Source: Spirochaetaceae bacterium (GTDB taxonomy: Bacteria > Spirochaetota > Spirochaetia > SZUA-6 > Bin103). Taken from it: a stretch of 64,000 nucleotides of DNA. Below, one piece after another: positions 23,648 to 33,132 of the stretch. The DNA lies in the NCBI GenBank assembly GCA_028821475.1, contig JAPPGB010000083.1:1-64000 (forward strand). Direction: 5' to 3'. The notes under the pieces were generated by a model. That model had not been told where the DNA came from. It saw nothing but the letters and a program-made list of their open reading frames with translations, and searched no databases. The position numbers were made by a program, and so were the translations under genes. Numbering within the stretch: position 1 is the first letter of the stretch; every line of letters begins with the position of its first letter.

Positions 23648-25114
23648 ATGAGCAGCTCAAGCGGCGGTCCGCCGCGCACGGACGACCGCAACGAAGCAGG
23701 CGTGCGCCCTGCCCGCCGCAACCCGTTCGAGTCGATTCCGCCTGTCAGTCGACTGGTCGACGGACTCGCCGATCTGAGCCTCCCCCGCCGGTTGTGCGTG
23801 GATCTGGTGCGGCACGAACTCGACCTGGTCCGAGCCACCGATCCGGTTCCCTCGCGCCCGCTGATCGAGGCGCGCGTGCGCGGCACCGCGATGCGGTTGG
23901 CGGCTGCACGCCTGCGCCGCGTGATCAACGCCACCGGGGTGCTCCTGCATACCAATCTGGGCCGCGCTCCGCTGGGCGACGCCACCGGCGCGCTGGCTGC
24001 GGCCACCGGTGGCTACAGCAACCTGGAGCTGGATCTGATCGCCGGCACGCGCGGCAGCCGGGGACACTACGTGGAGCGCGCCCTGGCCGCGCTGTGCGAA
24101 TCCGAAGCCGCTACCGTGGTAAACAACTGCGCCGCCGCCCTGCTGCTGGCGGCGAGCGCCGCGACAGGCGATCCGGCGCGCCGCGAGGTGATCGTATCAC
24201 GCGGCGAGCTGATCCAAATCGGCGGCGGGTTCCGCATACCCGATATCCTCACCGCGGCCGGCGCGCGGCTGCGAGAAGTCGGCACCACCAACCAGACCAC
24301 GCGACGCGACTACGCGGCCGCGTGCGGTGCCGGCACCGCCGCCCTGCTCTCGGTGCACCGCAGCAACTTCGTCATGGAAGGGTTCGTGGCCGCACCGCGG
24401 CTCGGCGAGTTGCGGGAAGTGGCCGCGGACGCAGGCGTTCCGCTGATAGCTGACCTCGGCAGCGGCGCGGTGACGCGCACCGACGGTGTCGACGGCCTGC
24501 CGCGCGAGCCGCGCCCGCAGGATGTGCTGACAGCCGGGGCGACGCTGGTGTGCTTCAGCGGCGACAAGCTCCTCGGCGGCCCGCAGGCGGGGGTGATCGC
24601 CGGCAGGGCGGAGTGGATCGGCCGCCTGAAGGCGCATCCGCTGTTCCGCGCGCTGCGCCTCGACAAGGTGGCGCTGGCGCTGTTGCAGCAGACGGTGGAC
24701 TGCCACCTGGACGACGCCGGGACGGTTCCGCTCGAGCAAATGCTGCACGTCCCGGTCGCCGCGCTGCAGGCACGCGCACAGGCGGTCGTGCGGCGTCTTC
24801 CCCGTTCCCTGCCGGCGGCCGCTACCGATTGCACGAGCCGTCTCGGCGGCGGCACCCTGCCGGCGGCTATCCTGCCGTCAGCCGGCATCGGCATTGCGCT
24901 GCCCGGCGGCAGCGCCGACGCCTTCGCCGCCGCGCTGCGCCGTGCCACGCCGCCGGTGATCGGTCACATCCACCGCGACCGGGTCGTGCTTGACCTGCGC
25001 ACCGTGCCGCCGCACGACGACGAGCCGCTGACCGCGGCCATTGCCGCCGCCGCCGGGATGCTCGCGTCGCCCATGCCGGACGGCGCAACGGCCAGCGGTT
25101 CGGTCCCGCGATGA
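23648..25114 (+). CDS. selA: L-seryl-tRNA(Sec) selenium transferase
   Basis: A 488-residue PLP enzyme converting Ser-tRNA-Sec to Sec-tRNA-Sec with selenophosphate. Visible marks: INATGVLLHTNLGRAPL near residue 94, GGYSNLELDL, and the PLP lysine K307 in CFSGDKLLGGPQAG. ATG 23648 gives the normal N-terminus; the open frame extends upstream through selD-overlapping sequence that is not conserved. It is 272 bp after selD, and its stop overlaps the selB start (ATGA), so selA and selB are coupled. The 272-bp gap itself shows no feature I can name. Confidence 0.95.
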   Translation: MSSSSGGPPRTDDRNEAGVRPARRNPFESIPPVSRLVDGLADLSLPRRLCVDLVRHELDLVRATDPVPSRPLIEARVRGTAMRLAAARLRRVINATGVLLHTNLGRAPLGDATGALAAATGGYSNLELDLIAGTRGSRGHYVERALAALCESEAATVVNNCAAALLLAASAATGDPARREVIVSRGELIQIGGGFRIPDILTAAGARLREVGTTNQTTRRDYAAACGAGTAALLSVHRSNFVMEGFVAAPRLGELREVAADAGVPLIADLGSGAVTRTDGVDGLPREPRPQDVLTAGATLVCFSGDKLLGGPQAGVIAGRAEWIGRLKAHPLFRALRLDKVALALLQQTVDCHLDDAGTVPLEQMLHVPVAALQARAQAVVRRLPRSLPAAATDCTSRLGGGTLPAAILPSAGIGIALPGGSADAFAAALRRATPPVIGHIHRDRVVLDLRTVPPHDDEPLTAAIAAAAGMLASPMPDGATASGSVPR

Positions 25115-27069
25115 CGGTACGCAATTTCATCGCCACTACCGCCGGCCATATCGACCACGGCAAGAGCTCCCTGGTGCAGGCACTCACCGGCACCGATCCC
25201 GACCGGCTGCCGGAGGAGAAGCGGCGCGGCATTACCATCGAACTCGGTTTCGCGTACCTGGAACTGCCGATACCCGGCCGCGACCTGACCCTGCGCGTCG
25301 GGATCGTGGACGTGCCCGGGCACGAGGACTTCGTCAAGAACATGGTCGCCGGCGTGGGCGCCGCGGACGTCGCCCTGCTCGTGGTCGCCGCCAATGAAGG
25401 CTGGATGCCGCAGACCGAGGAGCACCTGCAGATCGTCGAGTACCTCGGCGCACGCTCCGGCGTGATCGTCCTCACCAAGGCGGACCTGATCCGGGATCCG
25501 GCGCCGGCGGTGGCCGAGATCCGCTCCGCGGTGGCCGGCAGCGGCTTCGCGGACTTCCCGATCGTGCCGGTTTCGGTGGTCGACGGCACCGGTATCGGTG
25601 CGCTGCGCACGGCGGTCGCCGCGCAGTTGCAGGCGCTGCCTCCGGGGCCGCCCGCCGGCACACCGCGCCTCGCCGTGGATCGGGCATTCGCCGTGGCCGG
25701 CGCCGGCACGGTGGTAACCGGCACGCTCTCCGGCGGCGCCCTGCGGCGCGGCCAGGAGGTGGAGGCTTGGCCGGGCGGGGCACGCGCCCGCATCCGCGGC
25801 GTGGAGAGCTTCAACCGATCCGCCGACCGTGCCGGCCCCGCCACCCGCGTCGCGCTGAATCTCGCCCCCACCGGCTCCTCGCGCGCGGCTCGCCCCCCAC
25901 GTCGGGGCGACCTGATCACCCCGCCGGACAGCGTGACCGCAACCGCATACGTCGATGCGCGGGTCGCGTGCAGCTCGCGAGGCCGCTCCGAACGCACCGC
26001 CCCGCTGCTGCGCGACGGAGTCCGCGTGCGCGTGCATCACGGCACCGCCAACGTACCCGGCACCGTCCGCCTGCAGGCGGACCCCGCCCGCGGCGGCCTG
26101 CAGCCCGGCGCGTCCGTCCTGGCACGGATTCACCTGGACGAGCCGCGCGCCCTGCTGATCGGCGACCGCTTCGTGCTGCGCGACTGGTCGCAGCGCCACA
26201 CCCTGGCCGGCGGCGTGATACTCGATCCGGCGCCGCACCGGCCGTTGCGCGACCCTGTGCAGCGCGCGCAGTTGCAGGCCATCGGCGACGCCCCGCGGCA
26301 GGTCGCGTCGATCCTCCCGGCACGCGCAGCAAGCAGCGGCATGGTGGCGCTGGCGGAGTTCGCAAGACTGGTACCGGCTGCCTCAGCCGAGCTGGAGCGT
26401 ACGGCGAACACTCTCGCAGCGGAGGGTCGGCTGCGGGTCTTCGACCGGTTCGCCGCCAACGCCGAGTGGTTTGACGGCCAAGTGGCGGCCGCCGCGAAAG
26501 CTATCGATGCTGAACTGCGCGATCATCCCGAGCGCCCCGGGGTTCCGGTTACCGCACTGCACACTGTAGTCGCGCCACCGTCGGCTGGCCTCCCCCGCCG
26601 CGCGGCCGGCGCCCTGCGCGATGCCGTTCTGGCCGCGTTGGCGGAACGCGGCTATCGCCGCTCGGGAGCGCTGATCCGCCCGCCCGGTCACGCGGCGGCA
26701 CTCCCTCCGCACCTCTCGCACGCGGCGAAAGCCATGCGCGCCACCCTGGCCGCCGCGCCCCTGGCACCACCGAGTCGCAGTCAACTTGCCGCGAATCGCG
26801 CCGGCCAGGCAGTACTCGATTACCTTGTCAACTCGGGGGAGTTGGTGCAGCTCGACCAGGACGTGGTACTGCCCGCTGATGCATACGAACAGGCGCGCGA
26901 GGTCGTCGTTGCCTACCTGCGCCGTCACCAGGCCGCCACGACCAGTGCGCTGCGTACGGCAGTGGGCACCAATCGCCGCGTCATCATCCCGCTGCTTGAA
27001 CGGCTCGACCGCGACGGCATAACGCTGCGCGCCGGCAGCGAGCGACGCCTCACGACCCCCGGCACGTAA
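25111..27069 (+). CDS. selB: Selenocysteine-specific elongation factor
   Basis: A 652-residue translational GTPase that carries Sec-tRNA-Sec to UGA codons marked by SECIS hairpins. G-motifs: AGHIDHGKSSL (P-loop), EEKRRGITIELGF (switch I), DVPGHEDFVKNM (switch II) and LTKADLI. EF-Tu-like domains II and III follow, and the C-terminal 250 residues form winged helices that bind SECIS RNA, including YLRRHQAATTSALRTAVG. ATG overlaps the selA stop by 4 nt. It ends 81 bp from a convergent toxin gene. Confidence 0.95.
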   Translation: MTVRNFIATTAGHIDHGKSSLVQALTGTDPDRLPEEKRRGITIELGFAYLELPIPGRDLTLRVGIVDVPGHEDFVKNMVAGVGAADVALLVVAANEGWMPQTEEHLQIVEYLGARSGVIVLTKADLIRDPAPAVAEIRSAVAGSGFADFPIVPVSVVDGTGIGALRTAVAAQLQALPPGPPAGTPRLAVDRAFAVAGAGTVVTGTLSGGALRRGQEVEAWPGGARARIRGVESFNRSADRAGPATRVALNLAPTGSSRAARPPRRGDLITPPDSVTATAYVDARVACSSRGRSERTAPLLRDGVRVRVHHGTANVPGTVRLQADPARGGLQPGASVLARIHLDEPRALLIGDRFVLRDWSQRHTLAGGVILDPAPHRPLRDPVQRAQLQAIGDAPRQVASILPARAASSGMVALAEFARLVPAASAELERTANTLAAEGRLRVFDRFAANAEWFDGQVAAAAKAIDAELRDHPERPGVPVTALHTVVAPPSAGLPRRAAGALRDAVLAALAERGYRRSGALIRPPGHAAALPPHLSHAAKAMRATLAAAPLAPPSRSQLAANRAGQAVLDYLVNSGELVQLDQDVVLPADAYEQAREVVVAYLRRHQAATTSALRTAVGTNRRVIIPLLERLDRDGITLRAGSERRLTTPGT

Positions 27070-27150
27070 CGGCTGCCGTCGAGCGGCCCGATCTCGGTGT
27101 CTCGGTAGGCTGCCCCGCGGCGCCTGCGGCGCCCTGCACAGTCACGGACG

Positions 27151-27453
27151 TCAGGCGTCGCGAGCGCCGTGCCGGATGTGAAGCACGTGAACCGTCCTTC
27201 CCTTCACCGTGAAGAACACCTTCCACGGTGTACCTGTGCCAACCAGCACTTGGCGGATGTCCACGTCGAACGCTTCGCTTTCGGCAGCCAAGGGGTGCGC
27301 TTCGGGGAGCGTGTCGAGGCTCAGGATCTTGTCGCGCACCGCTGCCAGCCATCGATCGGCGTAGTCGGGATTCCGCGTGGACAACCATGCGTGCGCTTCG
27401 CGGATGTTGGCGGCGGCGAGTGGAGCGACGATGACGTCGTAGCGCCGCATCAC
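27151..27453 (-). CDS. Type II toxin, RelE/ParE family
   Basis: A 100-residue protein: YDVIVAPLAAANIREAHAWL, NPDYADRWLAAVRDKILSLDTLPEAHPLA, IRQVLVGTGTPWKVFFTV and VHVLHIRHGARDA. This is the RelE/ParE fold of plasmid-stabilisation toxins, with the terminal HIRHGAR strand. The start overlaps the antitoxin stop by 4 nt. Whether it cuts mRNA or poisons gyrase cannot be told from sequence. Confidence 0.88.
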   Translation of the reverse strand: MMRRYDVIVAPLAAANIREAHAWLSTRNPDYADRWLAAVRDKILSLDTLPEAHPLAAESEAFDVDIRQVLVGTGTPWKVFFTVKGRTVHVLHIRHGARDA

Positions 27454-27734
27454 TCGGCGGCGTTCCGGGTGTCAAACTCCTCGAAGAAAGTCTGGGCGCG
27501 AATTCCGCGTCCTGCGCGGGCCTGATCGAGCCCCTTGCGGATGCCGACGACCGCGGCGGCGTAATCGAGTTGATCCTGAACCTCCTGCCACGCCTGCGCG
27601 TCCATGACGACCAGCGCCGGTCTGCCGTTCACGGTCAGCACGGAGGGTCGGCCCGTGTCCTTGAGGCGAGTCAGAAAGCGCGCGGTGTCGCGCTTGAACT
27701 CGGTCAGCGGGCGAATGTCCTTGGTGATGTCCAT
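27450..27734 (-). CDS. Type II antitoxin, Phd/YefM family
   Basis: A 94-residue partner of the RelE/ParE toxin: MDITKDIRPLTEFKRDTARFL with TGRPSVLTVNGRPALVVMDAQAW, the Phd/YefM DNA-binding core, then an alanine-rich helix YAAAVVGIRKGLDQARAG. An AT-rich pseudo-palindrome just upstream (about 27762-27781) could be its operator. It is 66 bp from the end of the SulP gene and transcribed in the same direction, but with its own probable promoter. Confidence 0.87.
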   Translation of the reverse strand: MDITKDIRPLTEFKRDTARFLTRLKDTGRPSVLTVNGRPALVVMDAQAWQEVQDQLDYAAAVVGIRKGLDQARAGRGIRAQTFFEEFDTRNAAE

Positions 27735-27799
27735 GGCACCTCTCTCAGCATCTCATTCGATGCGTATGATATGCGATATCCATGCTGATGCCAAGGCCG

Positions 27800-29443
27800 T
27801 CAGTCGTGCAGGAGGTGCGCGGCGGCGTGCTTCGCTTGCTCCAGGTCGGCGGCAAACGACTCTTCCGGCAGGCGGTCGAAGATGCCCAGGGCGGTGAGGG
27901 CGTTCTTCATCTCGGCCGAAAGGCCGGCGACGATGCAGCCCTTGTCCTGGTCGAGGACGCTGCCGTTGATCAGTTCCTCCATCGCCATCGCGGCGTTGTC
28001 GTCCATCGCCTCGGTCTCGCTGAAATCGAAGATCACCACCTGGTGGTCGGCCAGATCCGGACTGATGACCCGTACGATCTCGCGGGCGGACGCGATCGAG
28101 TAACGGCCGCGCAGGGAGAGCAGCCCGACGCGGGCGTGGAATGGATCGGCGCTGGCGGGCAGGCGATCGTCGCCGAACAGGACCATGTCCAGGAGCGGTG
28201 TGGACACGGTCTGATTGATCTCTCCGCGCTGCGAGCGCATCGCGTGCGCCATTCCGGCGACGAAGAAGCCGACCGCGATGGCGGAGATTACGTCCACAAA
28301 CGTGGACAGCGCCGCGGTAAGCAGCGTCACTATGCCGATCTCCGGAGACAGCTTCGGAATGCGGCGCAGAAAGCGCACCTCCATCATGTCCCAGCCGACC
28401 TTGATCAGGATGCCGGCGAACGCGGCGTTGGGAATCCACGCCAGGGTGTTGCCGAGGCCGAGCAGCACGGCCAGCAGGACCGCGGCGCATACCACTCCGG
28501 TCAACGGCGTGCGTCCGCCCGACCGGGCGGCCAGCAGCGAACAGGGCGCCGACGCCGCACCGGGCAGCGCGCCGATCAGCCCGGCCGCGATGTTGCCCAC
28601 GCCCAGCCCGAACAGCTCCCGGTTGGGCTTGTGGTTGCGCCCCGCGATCGGGTCGATGATCAGCGCCGTCAGCAGGTTGTAGATCGAGCTGAGGAACGCC
28701 AGGATCAGGGCGGGCTGGACTGCGTCCACCAGCACCGACGTGGTGAGCACCGGCGCCTGCAGCGCCGGAATGCCGATCTCGGGCTCGCCGATGCGGGTTG
28801 CCGCATCGAACAACAGCGCGCCGGCAACCGTCGCCACGATCAGCGCGACCAGGGCGTTGGGCACCACGCGGTGCAGCTTCGCCGGCCACAGCATGAACAC
28901 CAGCAGCGAGATGGTGGCCACGGCGAACGCGTCGACGTTGAGGTTGGCCACCGCCCGCGGCCAGGAGGCGATGATGGCGGCCACCCCGATGCCGGGCTCC
29001 ACCGGCGCACCGAGAAACCACAGCGTCTGGGTCATGCAGATGTAGCCGCCCACGCCCACGAATACCCCGCGCACCACCGAGAACGGCAGCCAGTTGATGA
29101 ACCGGCCGAGACGCAGCGCCCCGAACACGATCTGCATCAAGCCGGCCATCATCACGATCGTGAACGCTTCCGCCATGCTGTCGGCGTAGGTGCCGATGAT
29201 CACCGCCGTGAAGATGGCCACGATCGCGCTGGGGCCGGAGATCATCGGGGCGGCGCCGCCGAGCACCGCCGTGAGGAAGCCGACCGCGATCGCCCCGTAG
29301 AACGCTGCCACCGGCCCGAGTCCGGACAGCACGCCGAACCCGAGCGCCACCGGCACCATCATCACCGCCGACACGATGCCGCCGAACACGTCCCCTTTCA
29401 GATCGCCCAGCCCGTACGAGTGGGGTCGACTCTCGCTACGCAT
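27800..29443 (-). CDS. SulP family anion transporter with STAS domain
   Basis: A 547-residue membrane carrier with 10 or more hydrophobic helices in residues 20-400 and a cytoplasmic STAS domain at about 430-540 (LSLRGRYSIASAREIVRV, HQVVIFDFSETEAMDDNAAMAMEEL split around the nucleotide-binding loop). SulP proteins carry sulfate, bicarbonate or other anions. N-terminal LKGDVFGGIVSAVMMVPVALGFG is typical. It is divergent from a sulfatase gene across 119 bp, which suggests, without proving, export or uptake of sulfate. Confidence 0.9.
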   Translation of the reverse strand: MRSESRPHSYGLGDLKGDVFGGIVSAVMMVPVALGFGVLSGLGPVAAFYGAIAVGFLTAVLGGAAPMISGPSAIVAIFTAVIIGTYADSMAEAFTIVMMAGLMQIVFGALRLGRFINWLPFSVVRGVFVGVGGYICMTQTLWFLGAPVEPGIGVAAIIASWPRAVANLNVDAFAVATISLLVFMLWPAKLHRVVPNALVALIVATVAGALLFDAATRIGEPEIGIPALQAPVLTTSVLVDAVQPALILAFLSSIYNLLTALIIDPIAGRNHKPNRELFGLGVGNIAAGLIGALPGAASAPCSLLAARSGGRTPLTGVVCAAVLLAVLLGLGNTLAWIPNAAFAGILIKVGWDMMEVRFLRRIPKLSPEIGIVTLLTAALSTFVDVISAIAVGFFVAGMAHAMRSQRGEINQTVSTPLLDMVLFGDDRLPASADPFHARVGLLSLRGRYSIASAREIVRVISPDLADHQVVIFDFSETEAMDDNAAMAMEELINGSVLDQDKGCIVAGLSAEMKNALTALGIFDRLPEESFAADLEQAKHAAAHLLHD

Positions 29444-29562
29444 GGCGCTGGCATCATCGCCTGCTTTGCCCCGTTCGGCAAAACCGGCGAAGTGGCTGTC
29501 GCATGCATGGTGCGCGACCGCGCGCGCTGAGTCGAATGCCCGAGTTGAGGTACTCTTATCGC

Positions 29563-31059
29563 ATGAGCCGGCCCAATATCATCCTGATCATCACCGACCA
29601 GCAGCGCTACGAAACAATCCGAGCGCTCGGTTTTCCCCATGTCTACACCCCGCACCTCGACGCCCTGGTGCGCGACGGGGTCTCGTTCAGTCAATGCCAC
29701 GTCACGGCGCCTTCGTGCGGACCGTCGCGCGCGAGCCTGTTCACCGGCTACTTCCCGCACAATGCCGGCGCGCAGCGCAACAACGATCCATGGCCGCGCA
29801 CCTGGGTGGAGGACCTGCGTGCGGCCGGATACTACTGCGTCAACGTCGGCAAGATGCACGCCACCCCGTACACCGCGATGCACGGCTTTCACGAGCGGTT
29901 CGTGGTCGAGAACAAGCAGCGCCGCTACGGCGAGCCGCTGTGGAGCGGCAACCCGCACGTGTTCGACGACGAGTGGGACAAGGCATTGGCCGCGCACGGC
30001 CTGGACCGCCCGGAGAAGCCGTTCTACCGCGCCTGGCCGGACGTGGCCGAGCGCCAGGGCGCCTACGAGTGGCCCCTGGCGGAGAAGCTGCACCCGGACG
30101 TGTTCGTCGGCGACCTGGCGCTGCGCTGGATCGACAACGCACCAGAGGTGCCCGGCGAGCCGCTGTTCCTGGAGATCGGCTTTCCCGGCCCGCACCCGCC
30201 GTACGATCCGGTCGAGTCATACGCGCGGCCGTACCTGGAGCGGGAGTTGCCGATTCTGGAAGCCACCGCCGATGAACTGGCGGCCCAGCCGGCGACGCTC
30301 GCCGCGCTGCGGGCGCGCATGGCGGAGCTGTTCGCCGACTCCATCGCGTTCGACCCGCTGGCCCCGCCCGAGCAGCGGCGCCGGCAGCGCGCCTACTACC
30401 TGGCCAACGTCACCATGATCGACCGGCAGGTAGGCCGGATCATGACCCGCCTGCGCGAGCGCGGGTTTCTGGACGATGCGGTGGTGATCTTCACCTCCGA
30501 CCACGGCGACAGCCTCGGCGACCACGGCCTGGTGGAAAAGTGGAACATGTACGATTCCAGCGTCCGGGTGCCCCTGGTGGTGTCGGCGCCGGGCCGGTTT
30601 GCCGGCGGCCGCACCGTCGACGCCCTCACCCAGTGGTTCGACATCGGCCCCACCGTGCTGGAGCTGGCCGGCCTGCAACCGCCGGAGCGGATGGAGGCGC
30701 AATCCCTGCTGCCGCACCTGCAGGGTGTTCCCGATGCGCCGTCCCGGCGCTATGTGTACAGCGAGCATGTTCCCGACGTGATGCTGCAGCAGGTCGATCA
30801 CCTGCTGATGATCCGCGACCGGCGCCACAAGCTGGTGCAGTACCTCGGCACCGGCGAGGGTCAGTTGTTCGACCTGGAGCAGGATCCGGACGAGCTGTGC
30901 AACCTGTGGGACAGCCGCGGCCACAGCGAGATTCGTGCGACGCTCGAGCGCGAGTTGCAGCACTGGTTCGTGACCAGCACCACGGCCGCCGCCGGCTGGC
31001 AGCAGTCCCCCGCGGCAGGCAACGAACGGCTCCCGTCGGCGACCCGCTCGTCCTCCTGA
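29563..31059 (+). CDS. Type I sulfatase (arylsulfatase-like)
   Basis: A 498-residue sulfatase. The formylglycine motif is C52-G-P-S-R in SCGPSRASLFTG, so it needs post-translational conversion of C52. Metal-binding ITDQQ at the N-terminus and TSDHGDSLGDHGL downstream are present. No signal peptide, so it should act in the cytosol. ATG 29563 places IILIITDQQ correctly; an ATG at 29536 would add nine residues. It cleaves sulfate esters of unknown substrates, probably glycans given other genes here. No sulfatase-maturing enzyme is seen in the window. Confidence 0.9.
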   Translation: MSRPNIILIITDQQRYETIRALGFPHVYTPHLDALVRDGVSFSQCHVTAPSCGPSRASLFTGYFPHNAGAQRNNDPWPRTWVEDLRAAGYYCVNVGKMHATPYTAMHGFHERFVVENKQRRYGEPLWSGNPHVFDDEWDKALAAHGLDRPEKPFYRAWPDVAERQGAYEWPLAEKLHPDVFVGDLALRWIDNAPEVPGEPLFLEIGFPGPHPPYDPVESYARPYLERELPILEATADELAAQPATLAALRARMAELFADSIAFDPLAPPEQRRRQRAYYLANVTMIDRQVGRIMTRLRERGFLDDAVVIFTSDHGDSLGDHGLVEKWNMYDSSVRVPLVVSAPGRFAGGRTVDALTQWFDIGPTVLELAGLQPPERMEAQSLLPHLQGVPDAPSRRYVYSEHVPDVMLQQVDHLLMIRDRRHKLVQYLGTGEGQLFDLEQDPDELCNLWDSRGHSEIRATLERELQHWFVTSTTAAAGWQQSPAAGNERLPSATRSSS

Positions 31060-31162
31060 GTCGGGAACATTTTTCTCACTCATGTCGGTGGCGTGCACAA
31101 TTCGCTCGGGGCGCCGTGCCGCGAGCTGCCAAGAGCCGCGGCTGAGGCGAGGTTTCCGTACT

Positions 31163-31178
31163 TGGCACACTCTCTGCT
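31163..31178 (+). promoter_or_regulatory. Sigma-54 (RpoN) promoter
   Basis: TGGCACACTCTCTGCT matches the -24/-12 consensus TGGCACGNNNNTTGCW at 11 of 12 informative positions or nearly so, with the GG and GC doublets exactly 10 bp apart. It lies 71 bp before the PDZ-protein start, and the operon-like genes downstream include an NtrC-type sigma-54 activator. I could not pick out an upstream activator site with confidence. Confidence 0.75.
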
Positions 31179-31248
31179 TATACGTGGTATCCCGCGATGG
31201 AAGGACCATCGCAACCAAGCACTACCGCAACAGCGGAGGAGGAGTACC

Positions 31249-31788
31249 TTGAGTATTCGCAAGTACAAGAAGAGCGTGATCGCCGGATGCGCGGCCGTGG
31301 CCGCGGCGCTCGTCGTCCTGCCGGCAGCCGCCCGAACCTGGCACGGGATGTGGAGCAACGACGCCGAAACCGGCGCCCTGGTGGCCTCCGTGGACCCGGA
31401 CGGCCCGGCGGCGCGCGCCGGCCTGCAGCGCGGCGACATCATTCTCGACGTCGACGGCGCCTCGATCGACAACCACCGCGACTTCCTCGAGGCGATCAAC
31501 GACAACGGTGTCGACGACACCCTGAAGCTGGCGCTGCGACGCGGCAACGAGTCGGTGTCCCTCAACCTGACGGTCGGCGAGAACGCACGCGGCCCCTACC
31601 TCGGCCTGCTGCTCGTGCCCGGCGGCGCCGGGGCGTTCGAGGCGGAGACCTTCGGCGACCTGCGGGAGCGGCGTTCGCGCGGCAACCGTGCATGGCGCGG
31701 CGGCTGGCAGCGCGGCATGCCCCGGCAGCAGGATCAGGGCACGCTGCAACAGCAGAACACGGCGACGGCGGGCGGCGGCTCGATATAG
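31249..31788 (+). CDS. Exported PDZ-domain protein
   Basis: A 179-residue protein from TTG 31249, preceded by a strong GGAGGAGGAG. Signal peptide: KKSVIAGCAAVAAALVVLPAAA. A single PDZ domain follows at about residues 40-110 (ASVDPDGPAARAGLQRGDIIL, VDGASIDNHRDFLEAI). The C-terminal 50 residues are Arg-, Gly- and Gln-rich. PDZ domains of this sort bind exposed C-termini of misfolded envelope proteins. There is no protease domain. Position behind a sigma-54 promoter and before a kinase-regulator pair suggests an envelope-stress sensor or effector, similar in layout to zraP-zraSR; the sequence is unrelated to ZraP. Confidence 0.8.
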   Translation: MSIRKYKKSVIAGCAAVAAALVVLPAAARTWHGMWSNDAETGALVASVDPDGPAARAGLQRGDIILDVDGASIDNHRDFLEAINDNGVDDTLKLALRRGNESVSLNLTVGENARGPYLGLLLVPGGAGAFEAETFGDLRERRSRGNRAWRGGWQRGMPRQQDQGTLQQQNTATAGGGSI

Positions 31789-31872
31789 CCCGACCTGACC
31801 TGCAACATGCCCGGGGATGGCGGCGGCTGCCGGCGCCATCCCCGGTTTCGTGTGCGCGGCATTCGTGCTTGA

Positions 31873-33132
31873 ATGGCGGTTGAGCGACACACCATGAGAC
31901 AGCCGACACGGGGCGCACTGCTCGGCTTCGGCATAGCGCTGGCCGCGTTTGCCGCGGTCAGCCTGCTGGCCACCCTTTCCCTGCGCGGCGAGCGCGAGCG
32001 CAACCGGCTGCTGGCGCAGTACGAGGCGGAACGGATCGCCTCGGGGCTGTTCCTGATCGTCGCCCAGGCCGCCGCCGGCGCCGAGGTCGACACCTCGCTC
32101 ACCGACTCGATCATCCGCGCCGCCACCTACGACGCCGCCGGCCGCGTCGAGCCGATCCGCATCGGCGCCGTGCCGCCGAGCATCGATCCTCAACTCCTGC
32201 AGCCGGGCGAGGATCGCTTCGACTACGACCCGGCGCAGCGCACCCTTACGCTCTATCGCCGCCGCTGGCTGCCCGACAACATGCGCGCCCGCGGCGCCGG
32301 CCGCCGCGGCGGGAGACGCCCGGGCGGCCACGAGTACGTACTCCTGGAGATGGATGCGACCGGCTACTTCCGCACCGACCGCCGGCTGCTCGCCGCCCAG
32401 ATCGGAAGCCCCTTTCTGATCGCGGCGGTGGTGGGCGGCGGCGCCGTGCTGATGCGCAACAATGCACGCTTCCGGCGCCGCCTCGATGCCCAGCGCCAGC
32501 TCGTGGAACTGGGCGAAGCGGCGCGCACGCTGACCCACGAGATCAAGAATCCGCTCAGCGCCATCCGCCTCAAGACCGCCATCCTGCGCCGCACCGCGGG
32601 CGGCGATGCTACGGCCGACCTGCAGGTAATCGATGACGAAGTAAGCCGCCTGGCGGTGCTCGCCGACCGGGTGAGCGAGTTCATTCGAGATCCGGGCGGC
32701 AACCGCGGACCGATCGACCTCGGGCCACTGCTCGACGCCCTGACCGAACGCCATCCGGCGCTCGAGGTCCAGCGTCCCGATGCCCCGCTGACCGTGCGCT
32801 TCGATCGCGAGCGGCTGCGCTCGGTGCTCGACAACCTGGTACTCAATGCCATCGAGAGCACGGTGGATTCGGCGCCCGTCGAGGTGGTTGCGGAGGCGAC
32901 CGCCCGCAACGTGAGCGTGCGCATCCTCGACCGCGGCGCCGGCATCGCCGCAAGCCAGCGCGAGCGCGTGTTCGATCCCTTCTTCACCACCAAGCCGAAG
33001 GGCTCCGGCATCGGGCTGGCGATCTGCAGGCGATTCGTGCACGCCGCCGGCGGCACCCTGGAGTTGCGCCCACGCGCCGGCGGCGGCACCGAGGCGGTAG
33101 TCACCTTGCTGCGGCAGCGGGCGGCCCCATGA
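31873..33132 (+). CDS. Sensor histidine kinase
   Basis: A 419-residue membrane kinase. First helix at about 14-36, a periplasmic sensor region of about 140 residues, second helix at about 178-195, then HisKA with H222 in LTHEIKNPLSAI, and HATPase boxes DNLVLNAIEST, DRGAGIA and KGSGIGLAICRRF. NtrB/ZraS-like. The stop overlaps the regulator start (ATGA). The sensor region is Arg- and Gly-rich with no known fold visible. Confidence 0.93.
   Translation: MAVERHTMRQPTRGALLGFGIALAAFAAVSLLATLSLRGERERNRLLAQYEAERIASGLFLIVAQAAAGAEVDTSLTDSIIRAATYDAAGRVEPIRIGAVPPSIDPQLLQPGEDRFDYDPAQRTLTLYRRRWLPDNMRARGAGRRGGRRPGGHEYVLLEMDATGYFRTDRRLLAAQIGSPFLIAAVVGGGAVLMRNNARFRRRLDAQRQLVELGEAARTLTHEIKNPLSAIRLKTAILRRTAGGDATADLQVIDDEVSRLAVLADRVSEFIRDPGGNRGPIDLGPLLDALTERHPALEVQRPDAPLTVRFDRERLRSVLDNLVLNAIESTVDSAPVEVVAEATARNVSVRILDRGAGIAASQRERVFDPFFTTKPKGSGIGLAICRRFVHAAGGTLELRPRAGGGTEAVVTLLRQRAAP

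Noticed and set aside
27100-27150. GGCGCC repeats between selB and the RelE-type toxin as a terminator
   Set aside because: Short palindromic GC words are expected by chance here and no U tract follows on either strand.
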